Assembly: GCA_008828725.1 (NCBI GenBank)
Contig: MEHQ01003160.1
Coordinates: forward strand, 17,049 to 81,048
Direction of reading: 5' to 3'
Length of the DNA stretch: 64,000 nucleotides
DNA from: Saccharina japonica
Taxonomy: Eukaryota > Sar > Phaeophyceae > Laminariales > Laminariaceae
Each line of letters begins with the position of its first letter. Within the stretch, counting starts at the first letter, position 1. A program made the translations under genes and the position numbers. The notes below the pieces were generated by a model, which was given only the letters and a program-made list of their open reading frames with translations, was not told where the DNA came from and searched no databases. Shown one piece after another: positions 10,763-22,550 of this stretch.

Positions 10763-10991
10763 TCCGCCGGCGCCCCGTCAGCAAAATCCAGCACCGCTTG
10801 TCCGTATCATACTGTAGCACACCTCTCGAGCCTCTGTGCTCCCACCGGTTGTTGTGTTGTGTAGAGCAAGCAGCAAGGTTGGGGCCTATGGGAGACATGT
10901 CCCATAATTTGTGGCGTTCTGCGTCGGTAGAATGCTCGGTGTGTGTAGGCCAATGAAACTGAGAGCCAAAAGTTACCGTAGCTTTTGATCG
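10763..10991. repeat. 229-bp direct repeat, right copy
   Basis: Same sequence and length as 9,934-10,162, in the same orientation. It is followed at 10,999-11,076 by a short inverted repeat (ACTTCTCTAAA / TTTAGAGAAGT). Confidence 0.95.
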
Positions 10992-11110
10992 AAAACGTAC
11001 TTCTCTAAAGTACTTTTTTGCCGTTTTTTTAAAAAATTACCGCAAATCCTTCCTTCGGGAGAATTTTTAGAGAAGTAAAAGTAAGAAGAAAAAAAACTCA
11101 AACACTCTAA

Positions 11111-11940
11111 GACCTATGCCAATGGGAAAGCAAAGTTGGAAATCGATCTTTGAAATATTTGCCTGGAATTTTCAGGCTGAAGATCCGCTCGTACCGCCGC
11201 TGTGGGGAAAAAAGGAAAAAATGTTTGATTTTTTTCTTTTTTTTTTTCAAACGGCTGCAGGCGGCGCAATTTGCTTTTTCTCGTTGCAAATCGTCAACAC
11301 CCTGATAAAAATCAGATCGTGCGACGAGAGACCTTCGATCTCGACATAGACTGAGCCCACGGCCAACCCGCTTCGGGCCGGGCAAGGCCAACGAGTGTAG
11401 ATGACGGCCTCGAAGGTATAAGGTGGATCCATGGTCTAGGAGGCGAGAGATTGCCTGCGGCGTCCTACGCTCTTCTCCCAAACCCGAAAAAAAAAGTATT
11501 TTTTGCCATTCGAGACGGATCAAGAAATTTTGTCATCTGTTTTATGCACACCAGCAGCCAATTTTGTTTTTATCAGACGCCTAGCCAGCGCCCGCCACAT
11601 ATCACCGGCCATCGTGTGAACACGGTGACCCTAGGATAGGTCGGAGCCCGTAACGAGCGCACCGCGTTCAGAATTCATGACGCAGTCGTTGGTTTCGTCG
11701 ATCCATGTCTGTCGAGGACTCGAAATCTCGCCGCTTCGAACTAACATTCGCCTGAGTTTTTCTCAAGCCGATCTTGTCCCAACATCGGCCTGAGAATTGC
11801 CTTTTTCGGGCTTTTCCAAAAGTTGGGAATATTCCGTTTTAAGAATCGGTCCCATAGCAAGCTTGTTCTAGAAAAATCTGGCGGGGATCTTAGGAATTCA
11901 AACTTTTTAGGGTAACTTTGCTTTCCCATTGGCATAGGTC
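11111..11940. mobile_element. PIF/Harbinger-like MITE, family A, copy 2 (inverted)
   Basis: 830 bp with perfect-looking terminal inverted repeats GACCTATGCCAATGGGAAAG and exact TAA target duplications at 11,108-11,110 and 11,941-11,943. Its interior is the reverse complement of the copies at 1,910 and 38,345. It is closer to the 38-kb copy than to the 1.9-kb copy, suggesting the latter is older. Confidence 0.9.
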
Positions 11941-12298
11941 TAATACCGATAATCTTTCCGCATCCCGATCTTTCTACAATAAACTTCTAAGCAATTTATT
12001 ATCACTCTCCTATGCTCAGATGCATACGACTGAAACAGTATCCCGGATCATTATCCAGCAATACCAACGACCCACCTCCTATGCTCTCGATTACCTCTGA
12101 AACCTGACCACGACCTGATATGTTCTCCGTACCCGTCTTCTACCTTCTACCACGTCAACTCTCCATTGTGCCCGTCACTATCAAACTTCTTGCAACATTT
12201 TTGTACGTCTGGGCTTTTTTATCTTGAAATTAGTGCAAAAACCGCTGACTCGCGCTTTTTTGGGCCGATTTCGATTCTGACCGAAGTTCTGGAGATCC
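11941..12298. other. Pyrimidine-rich stretch and left part of a dispersed repeat
   Basis: From 12,215 the sequence (TATCTTGAAATTAGTGCA, later CTGGAGATCCAT) matches 61,430-61,515. That dispersed repeat is interrupted here by the hAT-like element at 12,307 and resumes at 13,788. Confidence 0.6.
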
Positions 12299-12306
12299 AT
12301 ATTTTC

Positions 12307-13157
12307 CGGGGCTTGTCATGGGCCGTTTGTCCGGGCCGGGCCGGGCCGATCTGAAAATTGTGACGGGCCGGGCCGGACCAGGTCGAGACTTTTGAAAAAG
12401 TGATAAGCCGGGCCGAGACTTTTGAAAAAATGATGGGCCGGGCCGGGCCGGGCCGTCAACATTTGAAAACGTGATGGGCTGGGCCGGGCCGCGGCCCATC
12501 CCTTGAAATTTTGAAGGGCCGGGCCGCGGCCCATCCCTTGAAATTTTGAAGGGCTGGGCCGGCCGCAGCTCATCCTTTCGAAATTTGATGGGCCGGGCCG
12601 TGCCGCGGCCCTTGAGATGTAGGCTCTACATGGGCCGCTCCGCCCGGCCCATGAAGCGGCCCATGTGTTTTGACGGGCCGGCCCGGACCGCTGCCCATGA
12701 AATATGGTGTGCTACCGATACTGCTACTACGACCTCCACTGTGCCCATGAGGTGGCCCACGTGTTTTGGCGGGCCCGCCCGGGCCGCGGCCTATGATATG
12801 TGGTGTAATACGGCTACAGCTACGACTTTTTGGGTGTACTTGGGTTGCTGTCCGCCAAAGACAGCTACGTTCGTAAGATGCACCTCTGGCAAATCGCTTC
12901 GGGTACTGTGATGCCTTGTGCAAATGTCGGATGAAAACCTTGGTACCGTAGTGGGTGTACGGACGACACTCATCGCCGTCTCCGCGACGCAGGCAGCATG
13001 ACGCTCTTGACCTGCTTCGTCCCGCGGCAGCGGAATGTATTGCAGCAGTAGTACCGGGTGTTGCAGCAGCATTGCTGCATGTTCTATTGCAGCAGCACCG
13101 GGTTCAGCAGCATGTTGTATCGCAGCAGTAGTAAATACCGGGTGTTGCAGCAGCACG

Positions 13158-13189
<32 letters not shown>

Positions 13190-13779
13190 CTGCGAGTGTT
13201 TTGCAGCAGCACGAGGAGGTGGTGGTCTACAATTGTGTGAGTAGTGGGTACTGGTTAGGCGTGTCTCATAGGCCGAAAACAGCTGTCCCTCCGAAGCCAA
13301 ACGGGGAAATACGATAATACGACGAAAAATCAACAATTAATTGTAACAAAATCACGTTAGCGTACACTCATGCACCTTTTAGTACGGGACAAGACATGGA
13401 CCGGGCCATGGGGCGGCCCGTCAAATTCACGGGCCGGTCCATGAAAATTGTCGGGCAGGCACATATAGAGCCCGTGTCTCATGGGCCTCGCTGCCATGTG
13501 ATGGGCCGAGCCGGGCCGAGACTTCTTGAAAAATGATGGGCCGGGCCGGGCCGCCAACATTTGAAGATGTGATGGGCTGGGCCGGGCCGGGCCGCGGCCC
13601 ACCCTCTGAAAAATTGGTGGGCCGGGCCGGGCCGCGGCCTATACTCTGAAAAATTGCCGGGCCGTGCCGGGCCGCGGCCCACCAAACTAAAATTTGATGG
13701 GCCGGGCCGGGCCGCGGCCCATCACATCGAAATTGATGGGCCGGCCCGGCCCATCAGCGTCAGCCCATGACAAGCCCTG
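12307..13779. mobile_element. hAT-like element with GGGCCGGGCC arrays
   Basis: The ends are CGGGGCTTGTCATGGGC and GCCCATGACAAGCCCTG, a canonical CAGGG-type terminus with one mutated base on the left. The flanking 8-mers are ATATTTTC (12,299-12,306) and ATATTTTT (13,780-13,787). The interrupted host repeat is seen without the insertion at 61,430-61,600, which supports the boundaries. Long blocks of GGGCCGGGCCGCGGCCCATC at both ends form inverted subterminal arrays, as in many plant and fungal hAT elements. The centre holds CAG-rich sequence and no transposase. Confidence 0.85.
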
Positions 13780-13787
13780 ATATTTTT

Positions 13788-13920
13788 ACATTTTGGGGAC
13801 TCTTTGAAGAATAAAATCTTGATTTTAGGATTGAAAAAAAACTCAATTTTAGTATGGGGATTTTTTATCTTGAGATTAGTGTGGATTTTCGACTTGATCT
13901 TAGTGTAGGGGTTAGACCCC
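13788..13920. repeat. Right part of the dispersed repeat interrupted at 12,307
   Basis: ACTCTTTGAAGAATAAAATCTTGATTTT and ATCTTGAGATTAGTGTGGAT correspond to 61,537-61,595, in the same order. Confidence 0.65.
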
Positions 13921-14109
13921 GGGCGGGAAAGCCCTCCGAATGCGCTGGGAACCCCTACCTTCCCGCGGATCCGCGGCAAGTCTAAAATCACGCGGGACAG
14001 AAAACGCCAGCTATCTACCAATCAAATCGCTGTATTAACAGAAACCACGCCAGCCAGATGAAATCACGCCGCACACAACAAGCCCACGCAAACACTGCAT
14101 CACTCACGC

Positions 14110-14290
14110 GACAGCCATGTGACGATTGACCTTCTATGATATCTCGACATAGACTCAACCCACGATTAACCCACTTCGTACCGGGCAAGACCAGTGAATG
14201 TATATAACGCTCTCGAAGGTATCATTGCGATCCCTAGTCTAGAAGGCGAGAGGTTGTCCGCCGCGTCCTGTGGTCGTCTAAACCTTAAAA
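14110..14290. mobile_element. Decayed fragment of the family A Harbinger-like MITE
   Basis: The string TCTCGACATAGACT, the GGGCAAGACCA block and the AGAAGGCGAGAGGTTG block follow the order of 11,338-11,470 in copy 2. Termini are missing, so this is an old truncated copy. Confidence 0.6.
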
Positions 14291-14299
14291 AAATTCCAC

Positions 14300-14790
14300 G
14301 ACCAGCTCACGGTAGCTCGAGCTAGCTCTTTAAAGAGCTACCTCACCGGTGAGCTACATGAGCTACGCATGTTTTCCTTCGCTTGAGCTATAGACGATAC
14401 GTGGCTAATCTGCACATGTTTTCAAAGCTTGGGCTATAGGCGGTAGCTCATCTGCACACACATGTCCGGAGTGAGCTATATGATCTGCCTGAGCTAGCCC
14501 ATTTGGCCCAAAATGAGCTATAGGAGCTACATGAGCTACGCACGCATGTTGTCCCCGGCTTGAGCTATAGGCGGTAGCTCATCTTCACATGTTTCGAAGG
14601 CTTGAGCGATAGGCGGTAGCTTATCTGCGCATGTTTTCAAAGCTTGAGCTATAGGCGGTAGCTCATCTGCACATGTTTTGGAGGCTTGAGCTATAGGCGG
14701 TAGCTCATCTGCACTTGTTCTAGAGGCTTGAGCTATAGGCGGTAGCTCATCTGAACATGTTTTCAAAGCTTGAACTATAGGCGACAGATG
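14300..14790. repeat. GAGCTATAGGCGGTAGCTCAT minisatellite
   Basis: About six imperfect units of roughly 42 bp are centred on GAGCTATAGGCGGTAGCTCA (14,530-14,790), preceded by more degenerate units. The motif contains a small inverted repeat (GAGCTA...TAGCTC). Since 42 is divisible by three, one minus-strand frame repeats DELPPIAQA. I regard that as a by-product of the period. Confidence 0.85.
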
Positions 14791-14939
14791 GCCAAGCTCA
14801 AGAGATGTAATTATATATCACAAATTTGGATCAAAGCTCGTGTGCGTGCGGACTTCCAAAGACCTTTTGGAATATACCCGGGGTGTGATATAAGTCTCGT
14901 CCGGGGTGTGGTGAAAGTCTAAGTCTCGTCTTGACCAAG

Positions 14940-15388
14940 ACGATATTTTCAAGGTTAGGTTCTGTAGGGTACCTACAAAACCATACCCGGGGTATTTGCC
15001 CGGGAAATACCCTACAGACAACTTCTGTAAGTTCTGTAAGACATTTTTACCCGTACCCGGAACTTCTGTAAGTTCTGTACGACCTTTATACCCATACGCG
15101 GAACTTCTGTAAGTTCTGTACGACCGGTGCCACAATACCCGGGGTACCGGTACAATGTTTTTGTACCTGTTGGGAACTTCTGTGAGTTCTGTACGCCCGT
15201 GCCACAATACCTGGAACTTCTGTGAGTTGTGTAAGGGTTTTATACCCGTACCCGGAACTTCTGTAAGTTCTGTAACACATCAATACCCGTACCCGGAACT
15301 TCTGTAAGTTCTGTAAGACCTTTGGCACAATACCCGGGGTAAGGGTATACCCTCGTCACAATATTCGGGGTGCCGGTACAGATTAGGA
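14940..15388. repeat. ACCCGGAACTTCTG repeat, cluster 1
   Basis: About eight imperfect units around ACCCGTACCCGGAACTTCTG and TAAGTTCTGTA. The cluster opens with GTTCTGTAGGGTACC and ATACCCGGGGTATTT and closes with AATACCCGGGGTAAGGGTATA. The same opening and closing blocks frame clusters at 31,703 and 32,517, so this is a defined repeat element rather than a random satellite. Confidence 0.85.
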
Positions 15389-16130
15389 TCAAAGAGACAG
15401 GACTTTCAACCCTTGACAGACAGCAGCTTTGCCTTGACATGCCGTGACTGACACCAAACTACTGGGTTATAGTCTGGAACACTTCGGCCCTACACCCTTG
15501 ACACTTGACAGCGCATGTTTTGCCTTGCTTGACATGTCTCCCGACATATTTGATTACCATGGCGTTGAGGAGTGATGCTATACATTCTGACGTCTCATCA
15601 GTGACACACATCAAAAACGAAATGACGAAATGAAACCCGCCGCCAAAACAATCGAACAAACAATATTGTTCGAGGGGCTCAATAATTGATTTGTCGACAC
15701 CTAACTATCTAAAATGGTCAGAATGGAAAAGCAATCGGAGCACTGTGACCGCTGGACGATTTAGCACAAAACAGTTTTTTTTTTCTGAAATTTCCCAAAA
15801 ACCAATCGCTTGATTTTAAAGCCCCGCACCCCCCCCCCCCCCCTCAAAAAAAGGTTGTTTTGTTCTAAATAGTGCAGCGATCACAGTTAGGGGTGTCGAT
15901 CGATTCGTTTGAACGTAAAAAAAGGCAAGGAAATGTTCCATGATCGATATCTGGGAAAAAAAAACTTTCGAAAATCAACCAACCCGAACAGAGCAAATTG
16001 CCCCAAAACACTATTCAATGATGCTGCCTTTCAAACAAAAAAGGCAAAGATGTGCCGTGTTATGATCGACGCAGCAGCAGAGTGGCGTATATACGAGCAC
16101 GAGCAGCAAATTGTTAAAAACAAAAACGTG
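15389..16130. other. No gene recognised
   Basis: AT-richer sequence with a poly-C run at 15,828-15,842 and only short frames. Confidence 0.4.
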
Positions 16131-16262
16131 AACAAGCACCGAGGAAGTGCTTGCAATAGATACCACAGGTACGATGGTGGTTACAGATATTAGGGAGTTC
16201 ATATGCTTGATGAGGCTTTCTCCATCTGTGCGGTCCCGTGCTTGCGGGTACTTGGCTTGGGG
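16130..16262 (-). repeat. Fragment related to the inner part of the 19-25 kb inverted duplication
   Basis: On the minus strand the segment around ACAGATGGAGAAAGCCTC and ATGAACTCCCTAATA matches 22,917-23,030 closely. It is a dispersed copy that was not involved in the large inverted duplication. Reading DGESLIKHMNSLI is shared with the other copy (DGESLVKYMNSLI), but no domain is recognised. Confidence 0.7.
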
Positions 16263-18084
16263 CGTGGGGAGGATGATATATGATGCATGCGTAATAGGAT
16301 TGAGTACGCACGTGACGAGCACTTGACGAGCCGACATTCTGATTCGGTTGTGTGCTTTGCTTCGATGCCGTGCTCGCTGCTTCTTGAATGCTGTGCTAAA
16401 GTGCTGTCGTACTGGAGCACTGAACTGCTGCTTGATAGCAGCGGTAAACCCGTGTATAGTACAACAAATACTGGTTTTATGTCGAAACCAGCAGGGCAAG
16501 GTACATGAGACATGCTCATATAGTTGTACTGCTGTATCTGCCTTGAGACTATACTGCTGTTAGTATACCAGGTATAAGCAGGGATGCATATTTCCCGGTA
16601 GCGGTAACTCCCCGAAATTAATAGGGCTCGAGGTAATATTGGAAATTGTATTTATGTCCCCTATATCCCCGGGCAAATAACGCCACAATAGAGTGGAAAC
16701 CCCCGTTTTTTATTATTCAACGCTGATAAGCTGTGAGCAGAGCAGAGCGCTACGTAGGCGTTCACAGGCCCCTGCTAGATCACATAGATGTCATACAGAG
16801 GAATTGGATGTTATATGGCGAGCGGAATTATCGAAGGAATGTACTAATATAGTATATAATCATATATATGAGCTAACATATTCGAACGGAAAGGGTGAAC
16901 TCGGCGCAGATGCAGCTGGGACGCTGGGATTTCGTTGAGGCGCCCCGTGTCCATGTTTACAGTTCCTAGTCACGGATAAGGTCGCGATCGCTATACGCGT
17001 ACGAAGCAGCGCACTGCTGTAACTGCTCACTTCCTGCTTCACGCTTTGTGTTTTATGATTACCTCGCGACATAAATCTATATATATTAGTTCGCTGATCA
17101 CATATGCACATCCTTACGTCTGCGGATATCTCCCGCCTCCGACCGCCTCTCCACGCGGTTTCTTCACTGTGGCGTGCCCCCGCCTCGCCTGCAACCGCCG
17201 GTTTAGCCGATCCGCCCGCTCGGCGCGGTAGCGTCCGCACGAGGCCTTGAAGTCGAGATCTACGACGAGATCTCCGAAAAATCGTGCCCTGTGAGACGTT
17301 TGGTGCGTAGTCTGCATACAGGGCTCATGTCTTCGCGTGTTTTCTTCGGTACGTGTTCTCTGACCTCCGACCCGTGGGGGGAGTCGATTACGTGGCCGGC
17401 GTCGCCATTGTGAATGGCCACTGAGCGAGGTTTGTGCTAGGATCTGGGGAAGAGTTTGTAATCCCCGAGAACACGTGCCACCCAGGCCTCGTGGAGAACT
17501 GCGAACTCTCAATATTTTTGAACCCCGGGTAGTCTACAGCAGCACGTATATGCTGTATGTACATAATGTACAGCAGCAGCTGAAGCTGCTATGATGAGCC
17601 TGCAGCATCACGAAGCTACACATCGTATATGCACAGCAGCATCACGGAGCTACAAATGGTATATGCACGATTTCGCGTCTCTCCGTCACGTGCACGTAGA
17701 GGGAGCACGGTCAAGCAAAGAGAGGTCGAAAGCTTGAAATTTACAATTTTGCATGACTTTGGAAGCACTCTGGACGGAAAAATAAGAACTGTTTTAATAT
17801 ACATATCAAAGTCTAAACGGTCCCTACATTTGCGCCCAGAGTGGTGCCAACTCCAATCATAGATAGGAAATGAGTCCCCGTGTCGGTGATTCGTCGAACG
17901 AGCTCAAATGGCGTGCCCGTCAAGCGCGCCCGGAGACGACGGGGCTCTCTGAGACAGAGAGGACGGAAAGTCTCGGTACGCTTGAATCGGAGACGTGTCG
18001 GCAAAGGAAGGACGATCGGGGATACGAGGCTATCGAGAGCATCGCCTCAAAAAAAAAATCGCCTCATCGTGCTCAATATACGTT
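16263..18084. other. No gene recognised
   Basis: A minus-strand frame at 17,114-17,512 (132 codons, Arg-rich, ending in RRLQARRGHATVKKPRG) is the longest, but it has no recognisable domain and overlaps alternative frames. The rest is short frames and CAG/GTAC-rich simple sequence. Confidence 0.4.
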
Positions 18085-18778
18085 GAGGGTTTCAAAATAA
18101 AAAAATGGCATTTACAAACGGGGATGGGGAAACACGTTTTTTTTCAACGTTTTTTTACGTTTTTGTTTTTTGTTCTTTGGTCTTGCTTTGGCGGAGGGGG
18201 CGCGTAGATGTATACGTGCATCGGGTATATATCGAAGACGCGTGTGTGGAGTGTACCAGTACTCTGAAATACTGCTGTACTACAACAGTACCTATCACGA
18301 GCTGTGTGAGCAGTACGTAGGTTGGATATGTATCATGACCAGTATCAAAGATACACGCACGTCGTATCAGTTGTTGTTTTGTTCCTGTTGTCGCCGTTGT
18401 TCGCCTGTTTCGAAGATGTGTAGACCCACAGGCCCACACAGCAGTAGTAGTAGGCAGAACTGTACAGCAAACAATGTGCACGTGTCAGGTGTGTGACCAA
18501 GATACATACGCGCACACACGTATGAGTACAGCAGCAGCAGGATCACATTTAGTACGAGTGATACGGTTGACACTCTCCGTGGGCAGTGTGCAGAGCACTC
18601 TCACAACTCTTGGCAGTACGTCTGATTTTCATTCTTCGACACAATGCTGCTCTGCTAACGTGTGTAACTCTTGGCATTACGTCTGACCCCTATCCTTAGC
18701 CACAATGCTGCTAACATTCCCGGTATCACGCAAGGCTGCGACCGGCGGCCGTCCAGGCCGCCGGCGAAGCCCCTTGTA
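18085..18778 (+). repeat. Dispersed repeat D, copy 2
   Basis: Inverted copy of 7,025-7,670, with the CGCCGGCGAAGCCCC block at its right end and GTTGAGGGTTTC at its left. The copies are clearly homologous but carry many substitutions and indels, so the duplication is old. Confidence 0.75.
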
Positions 18779-19028
18779 TATAAGTATATTCGTACATGAG
18801 AGATCGCTATCAGCACCCCGGCAGTAGTCCTATTATTCCAGTATCAAATAATAACGGCAAGACGAAATCAACGAGGACATGAACAAGTGAAAACTTGAAA
18901 CCGATAGACATGCAGCATTGTGCGCAACTGCTACTCTCCTACTACGTACTACTGCTGTGTACCTGTTGCAGGTAGAGTGTAGAGTGAAAATGGTCGAAAA
19001 TGACCGTCCGAAGGCCTGGACGAATCTT

Positions 19029-21704
19029 ATACGTGTGCTTCATGTAGTGCATGGGCCACACGGGGATGATAATTTGTGTTCCCCCCCCCAACATTCTGCC
19101 TTGTCTTCCTCGAATGAGAGGAAATAGGGGAGAATTTTTGGAAAGGCTGAAAAAGGCTGTTTCCCGGAAAAAAATTGGTTCCGGGTGAGGAAATACGCAT
19201 CCCTGGGTATAAGCACACGGTATTTTTCTTGATTTATTGGCGTATGGTTGTATACGTGAATACACACCCTGGTACCAGAGAAGAGCAGTAGTAGCAGATA
19301 ATTGCAAGTGCACTCGTGCTTGTTTTTAGCCGGAAAAATGCCGCAGCAGTAGAGATAAATGTGACCCCCTCTCCCTCCCTCCTTCCCTCTCTCCCTCTGT
19401 TCCCCAAATATCTGGGTTGGCGCGTAGAGATTGGTGATAGTTGATTGACGAGTAGTAGGATAGGGGAATGGCAGAAAATCAAATACTGCTGTGCTGCTTA
19501 TCTTATGAGTACCTGATGTAAACGGTAGTGCTCTGCGTGCGGACAGTTTTATGATAGTGAAGGTCGTATATACCCCCATGCATACATATAAGACACTGCG
19601 TTATACCAGGTATGCAGGTACCAGGTACAAAGCAACGAACGTACTACTGCAGATATGGTTATCATGGTTGTACGATGTTGGAATATCCTGGGGTATTGTG
19701 ATATGATATGCGATGGAATAGAGTACTGATGCTGAGTAAAAATATTTTTGAACGATTCAGATCGACTGCTGTATTATATGTGTGCTCTTCCGCCCTCCCT
19801 CCCTCCCTCCCCCCTCCCTCGTAGCGGATCAATTCTAGGTACGAGATGGTTCTGATCATTGTTTATTTAGCACGCATGCTATATATGTACAGGAGGAGTA
19901 TAAGCGGGGTGGGTGCTTTAAACACGTACTCATATAACAGTGACTTGTGTTCTTTGTTGGCGATATGAAATATGTTCTTGCACCTGTCTGATCACGGCAT
20001 TCGAGTTGTGATGAATACCTCAATGCGTTTTTGTTTTCCCGCGCACTGATATTGGTTAGTTAAAATGCTGTTCTTGAGTCGTTGTTGTTCGGTGATAAAA
20101 ATAGTAAACTTCGGAGCTTGTCATGCACCCGGGTTCTCGCCCTGTCATGCATTAACTTTCCTGGTGTGGAAAATCGCTCGAAGGTTCTTGATTATACCAG
20201 CAGCTCGTGGCAAGGGGAGACCCTATTACCCCGACGATAAGTTGGCATAAATAACTACTGCTGTAAGCCTGAAACCATAGCATGCGGTCGGACAGATTAC
20301 GTTTTTTCGTATGAAAGGGAGGATGGTGAGATTATATTGACAATGTCCCGAGGCTGGGCACAGGGTGTACGAGGCTAGTAGGACGTTTCCTGGACTGAGA
20401 CTTGCTTCTGGCACTTCGTAATGGATACGCCCTCTGGTACGCACGTGATACATTGATTGACTGATTGATTGAACGCGGATTTGAGAATGGATGATTTTGA
20501 TTGGGTCTCTGATTGGGTTTGTGGGGTTAAGGTTGGGTTGTGGTTTTTTATCGATGTTTTTCGGGTATTGATATAGTAGGTACTACTGCGCACATATCTC
20601 GCATCGTCTCTACTTCATTCAGTTGGCCGAACCGTGATCGGGAGCTGTATTGTTGATTTTCAGGGAGATATTCAATGATAACGGCTGGTCTGGTAGTTCC
20701 GAGAATACATTGTTCGGTGTTGAGATTTGCATCGAGGATCTTTCAGGTATTGAGAATCTTGCACGTGTATTGGTTTTGAAGTTAGTCCTACTGCGATAAA
20801 CTTGTATCGACCTATTTACACCGAGCTGATGGCCGTTTGGTTATCGCGGACACATGTCCCTAGTTACAGCACCTGAGTGTCTTGGGAAGATTGTTGAAGT
20901 TTGAGCCAGTATTGTTTAGATTTTGGTATTTTAGTTTGAATGAGTTTGCTTGAATTTCTGGAATTCGCTTTGAATTTGCTTGAGGTTTTGGGACATTGTG
21001 GTCCACATTCGGTACGTGAATTTGGAATGTGTGATATTGATTCGGGTGATGATTTGTGGTTTTCGGGGCAGCTATGAGGTGTGACCATGCTATGATATTG
21101 TGATGCTTTATTGCCATACTGTTCACCACGCAGGGAGGATATTAGTTTATGGGACTGTACACCTGTTCGGTATGCATACTGCGGATGTGTGGTGTCGCAC
21201 AGTATCGATTGCAAAGCAAGGAGGATATTGATTGTGCTTGCAATAATTACCACAAATACGATAACGGTTACAGGTATTAGGGAGTTCATATACTTGACGA
21301 GGCTTTCTCCATCTGTGCGGTCCCATGCTTGCGGGTACTTGACTTGCTTGACTTCGCTTCGCTTCTACTGCGAGGTCCGATAATATATATATACTACTTC
21401 ACTACGTGGTTTATGTTTACATGAGGAGCGCTCCAGCATCTCGACCCTGTTCGCCTGTGTAAGGGCCCGTCATGCGCCCGAGGTGGAATCAACAGGTATA
21501 CATATCTGAGTTGCTGTATGCTATCTTATGTATGGTGCGCCTTTTTCGCTCAGAGCTGGTTTAGCAGCGGCATCGGCGGATAAACCAACGGCTCGGCAAG
21601 CCCGCACACTAGATACAGCAGTGCAACAGCAACTGTCCTCTCCTGTCCCTCGATAAAAAGAACGTTCTTAAGAAGCAGCCAGGGACCCCCCTCCCCCCCC
21701 CCCC
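19029..21704 (+). repeat. Left arm of a ~2.68-kb inverted duplication
   Basis: Reverse complement of 22,551-25,233. Arms are near-identical. The differences I see are a small cluster of substitutions and short indels around 20,960-21,080 (compared with 23,180-23,320), a one-base indel near 20,634, and length differences in GGGA and poly-G runs. The arm contains GATT-rich sequence, short frames present in both arms, and no recognisable gene or transposon signature. Its inner end (21,540-21,690) resembles 55,140-55,320. Confidence 0.95.
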
Positions 21705-22101
21705 ATATTTCGGCGGAGGTGTGCAGGCAGATACATGTGTCGCTCGAGTGGCGTGTAGTGCGAGGTGCGAAGGGAGAAGGGGGTCTCCGCGTACGTCGGC
21801 ATTTGTATAGGGGGCATATAGGGTGGAACTATGAAGGGCCTCTGATTGGCTTAAAAACGACAAAAAAAAGGTGAAAGTCAAGCAGAGTAGACAAAATCAG
21901 GTATACCTGGGCTTTAAAGAGGCAAAAACCGGTACAACGAGTTTTGGACCAATGGCAGGGCACGTGGAGTGCGTTTTTTACTTGATTTTAAGTATGTACC
22001 TGTTTTTGGCCGCAAACGGACCAGGTATACCTTTTTTTGGCCGCTGCCCTATTTTCAAACCTTTTTTTGTCGGGAATCCTCGGTTTTGTGCGGGATAGAC
22101 C
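21705..22101. repeat. Spacer of the inverted duplication
   Basis: 397 bp. The part from about 21,960 (GGAGTGCGTTTTTTACTTGATTTTA, then CTGTTTTTGGCCG.AAACGGACCAGG) is a diverged copy of 25,880-25,965. Confidence 0.7.
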
Positions 22102-22550
22102 TTCCTTACCTTGAGCGCCACAACATTTGAATATGGACAAATATGATAACATATTTGGCGGGGTTATAAATAAATCTATAAGAACGATCGAGTTAATAGG
22201 AACGGTTCCAACATATTTCCGAGTAATGTTTTTACCCAAAAAATGCAGGTGCAGTTCTAAAAAGGTCTACATTTATGTACAACAGTAATACGCAGATATT
22301 TAATAACGTTCAATGTATGTACTATACAACATGATATGCGTAGTGGGTTTTCGATTCGTCCTTGCGCCACTTCCCTAAGCATGTCCCGGACGGGAACTTT
22401 GTACTGACTATGATCGCAGCCTCGCGTCTTTCAGAGCGTCTACGACACATACTCATTGGCATCTACGACCACGTTAACTAAATACTCGTACGGGTCGCCT
22501 TTTTTCGTTTTTTTCAATGTTTGTTCAACTGTATTTTTCATAGATGGCCA
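22102..22550 (+). repeat. 449-bp direct repeat, copy 1
   Basis: Matches 25,233-25,681 in sequence and exact length. It starts TTCCTTACCTTGAGCGCC and ends CATAGATGGCCA. The two copies bracket the right inverted arm precisely. Confidence 0.95.

Noticed and set aside
9934..10991. 229-bp direct repeats as LTRs of a small (TRIM-like) retrotransposon
   Set aside because: No TG...CA ends, no flanking short duplication, no primer-binding or polypurine site, and the interior is CAG-rich simple sequence.
14536..14766. Repeat protein with DELPPIAQA units
   Set aside because: The 42-bp minisatellite period automatically keeps one frame open; units are degenerate in the flanks and no start or domain supports a gene.
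17114..17512. 132-codon Arg-rich minus-strand frame
   Set aside because: No recognisable domain, overlapping alternatives, no splice or promoter support; left as unassigned.
19040..19579. 179-codon frame present in both arms of the inverted duplication
   Set aside because: Both arms are recent copies of one sequence, so sharing says nothing about selection. No domain, low-complexity composition.
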